Source of the DNA: Gremmenia infestans
Taxonomy: Eukaryota > Ascomycota > Leotiomycetes > Helotiales > Hamatocanthoscyphaceae
Length of the DNA: 64,000 bases
Assembly: GCA_032629725.1 (NCBI GenBank)
Contig: JAFEVB010000023.1
Coordinates: 124,001 to 188,000 of the forward strand
Direction of reading: 5' to 3'
Shown here piece by piece: positions 58,787 through 64,000 of this stretch. Position 1 is the first letter of the stretch, and every line of letters starts with the position of its first letter. The notes beneath the pieces were generated by a model. It saw only the letters and a list, made by a program, of their open reading frames with translations, did no database searches and had not been told where the DNA came from. Both the position numbers and the translations under genes were made by a program.

Positions 58787-60256
58787 TCAGACCACAGCAG
58801 ATGGCTTAACATCGCCATCCCTCAGACTGCTCAGCGCTGGAGTACCAGGTGCAGGAGGACCAGAGAATCGCGTCTGAACGAACGTCTTCATGATCCCCAT
58901 TTCCTTCTTGTCAAACGCCTCATACAACTCTCTAAACTCATCAATCTTGAATCGATGAGAAAGAATGATAGTCGGATCAAACTCCCCACTCTCAACCTTC
59001 TTCAGCAAATCCTTCCAGTACTTCTGCACTGGGGCTTGGCCGGTCCCTCTCAAGGTGATCCCCTTCTCCATCAAGGCTCCAATTAAGAACTGATTCGTCA
59101 TGGCCGCATAATCCGCAACCAGCGCAATGTTACCAAACTTCCGAACAGCCCGCAAAGCCTCGTTGACAATCTCAGCACTATCAGTCTCCAGCCCAATAGC
59201 TCTCTGAACACCATGCAAGAGACCCTTGGTATATCTGAATGCCGCGGCATCAATACCACAATCAACTCCATCAGGCTCAAGCTTATAAATAGCCTTCACC
59301 ACATCCGTCTCCTCATCAAAATTGATAACATCGCAGCCAATAGTATCTCTCGCCAACGCCAAACGCTCCTTGACTCTATCAATAACAATAACACGACGAG
59401 CTCCCGCAAGTTTTGACCATTTCGCCGCAAGTAGTCCGATCGGGCCAGCGCCCCAGATCGCAACACTCTTCCCCTTCTCAACTTCGGCGCAGACCGTTGC
59501 GTGGTAGGACGTAGGGATGATATCAGAGAGGAAAAGCGCCTTCTCATCTGGGACGCTATCTGGGATCTTGAGCAAATTCGTATCGCCGAACGGACAGCGG
59601 ACATATTCAGCCTGGCCACCTGCAAAGCCTCCGGCAAAATGCGAATAGCCAAACAAGCCAGCGAAGGGTTTGCCGTACAGCTTTTCTTGGACAGAAGAAG
59701 AATTTGTGGTGTCGCACATGGAAGTTAGGCCTTCTTTGCAGAACTTGCAGGTTCCACAACTAGTGGGGAGTCAGTTCAAGTTTTAGGCGATGCGTTGCGA
59801 GTGCTTACGCGATCTGGAACGAAGCAACGACACGATCTCCTTTCTTGACATTCTTGACTTCAGAACCAACTTCGTCAACTATACCCATCCACTCGTGGCC
59901 CAATATATCTCCTGCTTGAAGCTGCATGATTTCCTTATGGTAGAGGTGCAAATCGCTCCCACAGACGGTGGTCCCCGTCACCTTGCATATGACATCTTTT
60001 GGCTCTGTGATGGCTGGGACTGGTGCATCGACCACTTTGACATCTTTGAGGAATTAGCATTAGTTGACGGTAAAGGAGAGGTGATTGCTTGCTTACTTTT
60101 GTTTCCGAACCATTGGAGAGTAAGGTGTGTTTCGTTGGGACGAGTATTGGGAGTGTTAGTGGTAGAGGTGGGACGGTCTCCCATCGCTTTCTGCGCCTGG
60201 TTGGCGGCAGTAGTGGTTATACCCGGAGGAGTGATTTTGTCCATGTTGCTCGCCAT
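58787..60256 (-). CDS. Zinc-dependent alcohol dehydrogenase, formaldehyde dehydrogenase-like
   Basis: A medium-chain dehydrogenase of 455 aa from exons 60256-60097, 60043-59809 and 59759-58787 (phases 1 and 2, continuous). The GroES-like part has the catalytic zinc ligands in TVCGSDLHLYH and GHEWMG. The structural zinc Cys are in CGTCKFCKEGLTSMC, across the second intron. The Rossmann motif is VAIWGAGPIGLLA. The overall pattern resembles glutathione-independent formaldehyde dehydrogenases and other fungal dehydrogenases of that subfamily, so the substrate remains open. The first 50 residues are a Thr/Asn/Pro-rich extension not needed for the fold. No peroxisomal C-terminal tripeptide is visible (the end is SAVV). 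Confidence 0.92.
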
Positions 60257-61604
60257 GTTAGCTCGATTTATCTAAATTGTTTAGGTTGGGTTGGTAGTAG
60301 AAGCAATATGTGATGAGAATGATAATTTGCAGGTCGACAAAGAAATGCAAACCAAAACATTTAAACAAATCCCATTGCACTTGCCATGGGATTCTTGCAA
60401 ACGTCATGGTAATTGAGACAGGGATAGAAAGAGGGGCAATTCCGACTTCCCGACCAAGACGAACAATTGCCGTTGATCGGTCAGCGATGACTGGTGTTGT
60501 ATACTGGTACTACATGTATGTAACATTAGGGTTGTGATGTAATAGTCATTCGAGAAGTCCTGGCGAAGTGCTAGCGAAGTGGAGTGCAGTGGAGTGGCAA
60601 GATCTACATCAATTAAGCGAGGAATGACGCTCCCCCTTTTTCTTGCCAGACGGTATGATTGGCTATATATCGTATATGTCAATAATTATAGATAAGTAAA
60701 TGCACTTGAGGTTAAATTTACTTGTATTAATCATTCAGCAGCTGTTGGGGCTGCTAAGATTAATCATACATCAATACCTCTACCTCTGAAGGTTTTATTA
60801 ATCTATTAGACTTGATAATTATAATTATACGAGTACGAGTATTTCCAATGCCCAAATGCCCCACTTTCCTCTTCAGTTAAGGCAAGAAGCTCTACTTTCT
60901 AGGGCATAATTCTTACATTTAGGCGTTATGATACAGCCTATCAGCTATCAAACTTTACTACATGTCAAAGTTCAAATGGTGACACTTCCGGAGGAAGTCG
61001 GGGAACTTGGACCACTACTGCCATAGGGCAGGGAGATGGAAACAAAGCAAGAGAACAGAAACGTATATGCTCCGAGGCAGAGTATGCAATTGGGCGTGAA
61101 GAAAGAAACTGCTGGTCATTTATTTGTTTAACTCCTAGAGGCTGTAAAGTCCTATAGGAGTTAAGGACTTTGTTTCGGGGATACACCAGGTATGATAAAT
61201 AGCAAATCAAATATCGGAGAATATAGCTAGTTCTATTCGGAGAGTGCAGATTTCTGGTTTGATATACATGTTTGCAGATGGCAGCTTCCTCTGAGAAACG
61301 AGACAACGCTACTTCCGAGTAGGGATTTCTAAACTAATCCGATTTCAGAAGTCAAGCAATTTCAAAATTTATAGTAGTGCAAGAACGAAGCCCTGAGCAC
61401 TTGGCAGATTGAACTTCTCAGAAAGTCGAGGACACGGGAAATGGGAAATATGGACTACATGGAGCTGGTCAAAGCTTCCCGAGGAAAGTTCCTGGGGTTG
61501 CTAGTCAACACGTGACAAGGCTGGTACGCGATGTAAACATTCCCCAGATCTCAAGTATCCCACTTCTATGTATCAACAAATGATACCAGAACCGCCAGTA
61601 TCCA
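60257..61604. other. Divergent spacer between dehydrogenase and LRR genes
   Basis: About 1.35 kb without a gene. A CACGTG box lies at 61509-61514, about 90 bases before the LRR start. The middle (60660-60830) is A/T-rich. Confidence 0.5.
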
Positions 61605-63257
61605 ATGGAAGATGAACCCACACTCCCGAAGCTTGGCTGGAACCCCATCACCGAGTCGTTTTCCAACAATCGAAGAAGAAAACGCGTCCTAAGCAGCCCC
61701 CCTCCCGTTTCCAGCGACCCCGCGATTTTCTCCAGCGATGATGACCCTTCCGCAGACAATTATACACAAGAACGACGCAAAAAGAAATACCGAGGGCCAT
61801 GGTATCAACAGCAATTAGCGTCAGACTCTGGGTCTTTGGACCAGAATGAGAACGATCAGAATATGAAAGGAACGAGAACACGGACGTTTGAAAGACAATA
61901 TGACAGCGGTATCTTCATGGGAAGCGATGGGACAGATATTGATGAGGTTATGGAGAACTTACCAACTCCGAGAGCGCCAGCCCTATCTTTGAGACTGTCT
62001 CGGCCAGCTCAGACGGACAGACGAATTCCGTCACCAGAAGAACTGGCGCGGGGTCAAATCGATAGATGTTTGGAAGAGGGAGAAGAGAGCATTGATTTAT
62101 CGTGGGTATTCAGAGCCCCTGTCATACTTTTGCAAACCTAACAAAGTGTGAACAGGGCTCGAGGCCTCATGACACTGTCAAATGCAACTATTCGACCCCT
62201 CGCTACATTTACACCCGTTCCGCTAGTCATTCAAGGCGTCTTCTCGCAAATGGAACATGATTTGAAAGTTTTTCTCGCTGCGAATGCTCTGACAACTCTC
62301 CCAGCGGAGCTATTTAAACTTGAAGGCTTGAAAGTCCTGAGTTTACGCGCCAATTTATTCCGTGAACTGCCGCCTGCGATTGGAAACCTCCATAATCTCA
62401 AAGAGCTGAACATTTCCCAAAATCGCCTCCGCTACCTTCCGTTTGAAATTCTGGAGTTATTCTCAGTCGACAGTCACCTAGAGAGCCTTATGCTGCATCC
62501 AAATCCCTTCTACGAGGCGAAATTTCCTACTCCCGATGAAGAAATGCAGGAGGTCCACTACAAGATCGGGCTAGGAAGTCAAACGCGTACGCGCCCTCGG
62601 CGTGGTGCTATCTGCTGTGTACCACCAGATCTAGGCCGACGATCATGGCATCCACGATGGACGCTTACATGCAAGGCTCGAACCGAAGTTCGATATCTAG
62701 ACACCAACGGATCTCTTGTAAAAGGGCCAGTATTTCCTGACCTAACTGCTCGTGGATCAAGCTCTGTACACAGGTCATTGCCGGTTGCGGATGCAAGCGA
62801 TATGTGCACCCCTCCTCCACCTCGAGGTAATCACTTATCTCGCGCACCATCTCTACTCGAGGTGTCCCTGAACGCCTGTTCCCAAAGCTCGCAACTGCCG
62901 AACCTACCCTCTTACCTCCCTGAAGATGGTCCAGCATACCTGCCCGGACTCTTGGCCAACGCAGCAGCGAAGAAGGAGGCAGGAGGCAGCAAGTGTACAA
63001 TCTGCAAGCGCAACTTCATAGTTGCTAGAACCGAGTGGATTGAGTGGTGGGAGATTGCGAAGATCTTGGATCACAAGACCCTCGCTGGGCTAGTAAGCGC
63101 GGCCAGTCCTTTAAGGCAGAGAGAGAATGAGAGGGATGTTTTGGAGAGTATGGTCCCGTTGATTAGAAGAGGATGTAGTTGGTTATGTGTGCCAGCTAAA
63201 GCAGAGGCAGTTGAAAGGACTGAGGAGCGGCCTGATGTGATGGAAGTGGATGACTGA
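61605..63257 (+). CDS. Leucine-rich repeat protein, function unknown
   Basis: A 532-aa protein from exons 61605-62101 and 62156-63257; the 54-nt intron has a CTAAC branch and keeps frame (phase 2). The N-terminal 165 residues are polar, with a basic patch NNRRRKRV that could be a nuclear signal and a Ser/Asp-rich run. Two to three typical leucine-rich repeats lie at about 200-265 (LTTLPAELFKLEGLKVLSLRA, then LFRELPPAIGNLHNLKELNI). A CxxC pair in SKCTICKRNF near residue 448 and RRGCSWLC near the end could form a zinc site. This architecture occurs as an uncharacterised conserved protein in filamentous fungi, as far as I recall. There is no kinase, signal peptide or membrane segment. Confidence 0.85.
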
Positions 63258-64000
63258 ATGATTGTAACAATGTTGTATATTCTCCATTGCCTTTTGATAT
63301 AGCTGGGTGTTTTGGCGTATATGATGGGCAGTTGTTGATAGCCATATGGTGTTTTCTTCGCCATGTACCGAGGATTCCTTGGCCTAAACATCAGATTTTG
63401 CTCTGTGGTTGCTCCAAATACCCAGCCTTGCAGAGCTAGTGGTTGGGCCCTGCAAGGCAGTCAAAGTCTCTTTCTACTTCCACTTCTTCTCCAACATATA
63501 CCCCTGCTGTTTTAATCTCATCGAAATCTTATACCATCCTATAATGATATCCTTGCTTCCCCTTTAGAACTCCGAAGACCTCAAAACGTCCCACAAGACT
63601 CTTAACGCCGTCTTGACTTGAAGAATATGTATCAGACAGTAGGGAAAATATGAGAGGATGGATAGGGATAACAGAAAGGTGAGTAAAGGTAGGGAGGGTG
63701 AAGAGGGTTGGTAGGGGTGAGTAGTAGAACCAGTGTAATGTTTGTGATTCCCTTCACTCTAAACTGTTCGCTTAAACACGCAACATCATTTATCACGCTT
63801 TTCTGTTGTACGGTGCAATTTTTGTGGCTGGGAGATTGTGTTGCGATGCTAATTACATTGCGCTGGCTATTGTAGGTGGAAACTGGTGATAGTTGGACAT
63901 AGCGCCTGCTAGCAAATGTCCCACCTTTCCCCTTCCACGTTCCTCCAGATTGCACAGTCCAGGCTCTTTGGGGTGCACAATCATAAGTCCCAGTTGATAA
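63258..64000. other. Right end of window, no gene seen
   Basis: The LRR gene's 3' flank and further non-coding sequence. A minus-strand frame at 63955-63632 has no motif. Confidence 0.5.

Overview
This window is nuclear DNA from a filamentous ascomycete, probably a Leotiomycete-like member of the Pezizomycotina (the class is my inference). Genes are close together on both strands. Introns are short (about 45-140 nt), with GTAAGT/GTATGY donors and CTAAC/CTGAC-type branch sites. The housekeeping proteins are typical of filamentous fungi. One AT-rich block looks mutated by repeat-induced point mutation. I could thread most multi-exon genes end to end with consistent intron phase; the exceptions are stated in their entries.

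Left arm (1-19.5 kb): the 3' part of FAS2, ARP9 (SWI/SNF-RSC actin-related protein), an unresolved minus-strand gene starting with an LPLEIRFQIY motif, a GT31 fringe-like glycosyltransferase, UTP21 (U3 snoRNP), and, divergent from UTP21, the inositol pyrophosphate kinase VIP1/Asp1.

Middle (19.5-35 kb): a 10.6 kb stretch of low gene density. It holds one 54-codon Cys-rich microprotein gene, a decayed MOSC-domain pseudogene, and many short palindromes of the TACGGAGTA and CTAGGTACCTA types. It ends at an 86-aa Cys-rich protein gene that converges on an unusual gene encoding one SH3 domain followed by tandem Zn(II)2Cys6-type clusters. Beyond that lie an AT-rich RIP-like transposon relic (about 32.2-33.5 kb) and a poorly resolved hypothetical gene.

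Right arm (35-64 kb): a histidine phosphatase; a 1,920-aa ZNFX1-like helicase with CCCH, NFX1 and RZ zinc fingers; cholinephosphotransferase CPT1/EPT1; coatomer gamma subunit SEC21; an intron-containing tRNA-Glu(UUC); an AP-1-like bZIP factor; a small ribonucleotide reductase inhibitor of the Spd1/Dif1 type with a PIP box; divergent RPS27 and phosducin-like PLP2 genes; a zinc alcohol/formaldehyde dehydrogenase; and a leucine-rich-repeat protein.

The genes do not form one pathway. The most unusual features are the SH3/multi-Zn2Cys6 protein, the microprotein in the gene-poor region, and the recurrent intergenic palindrome TACGGAGTA.
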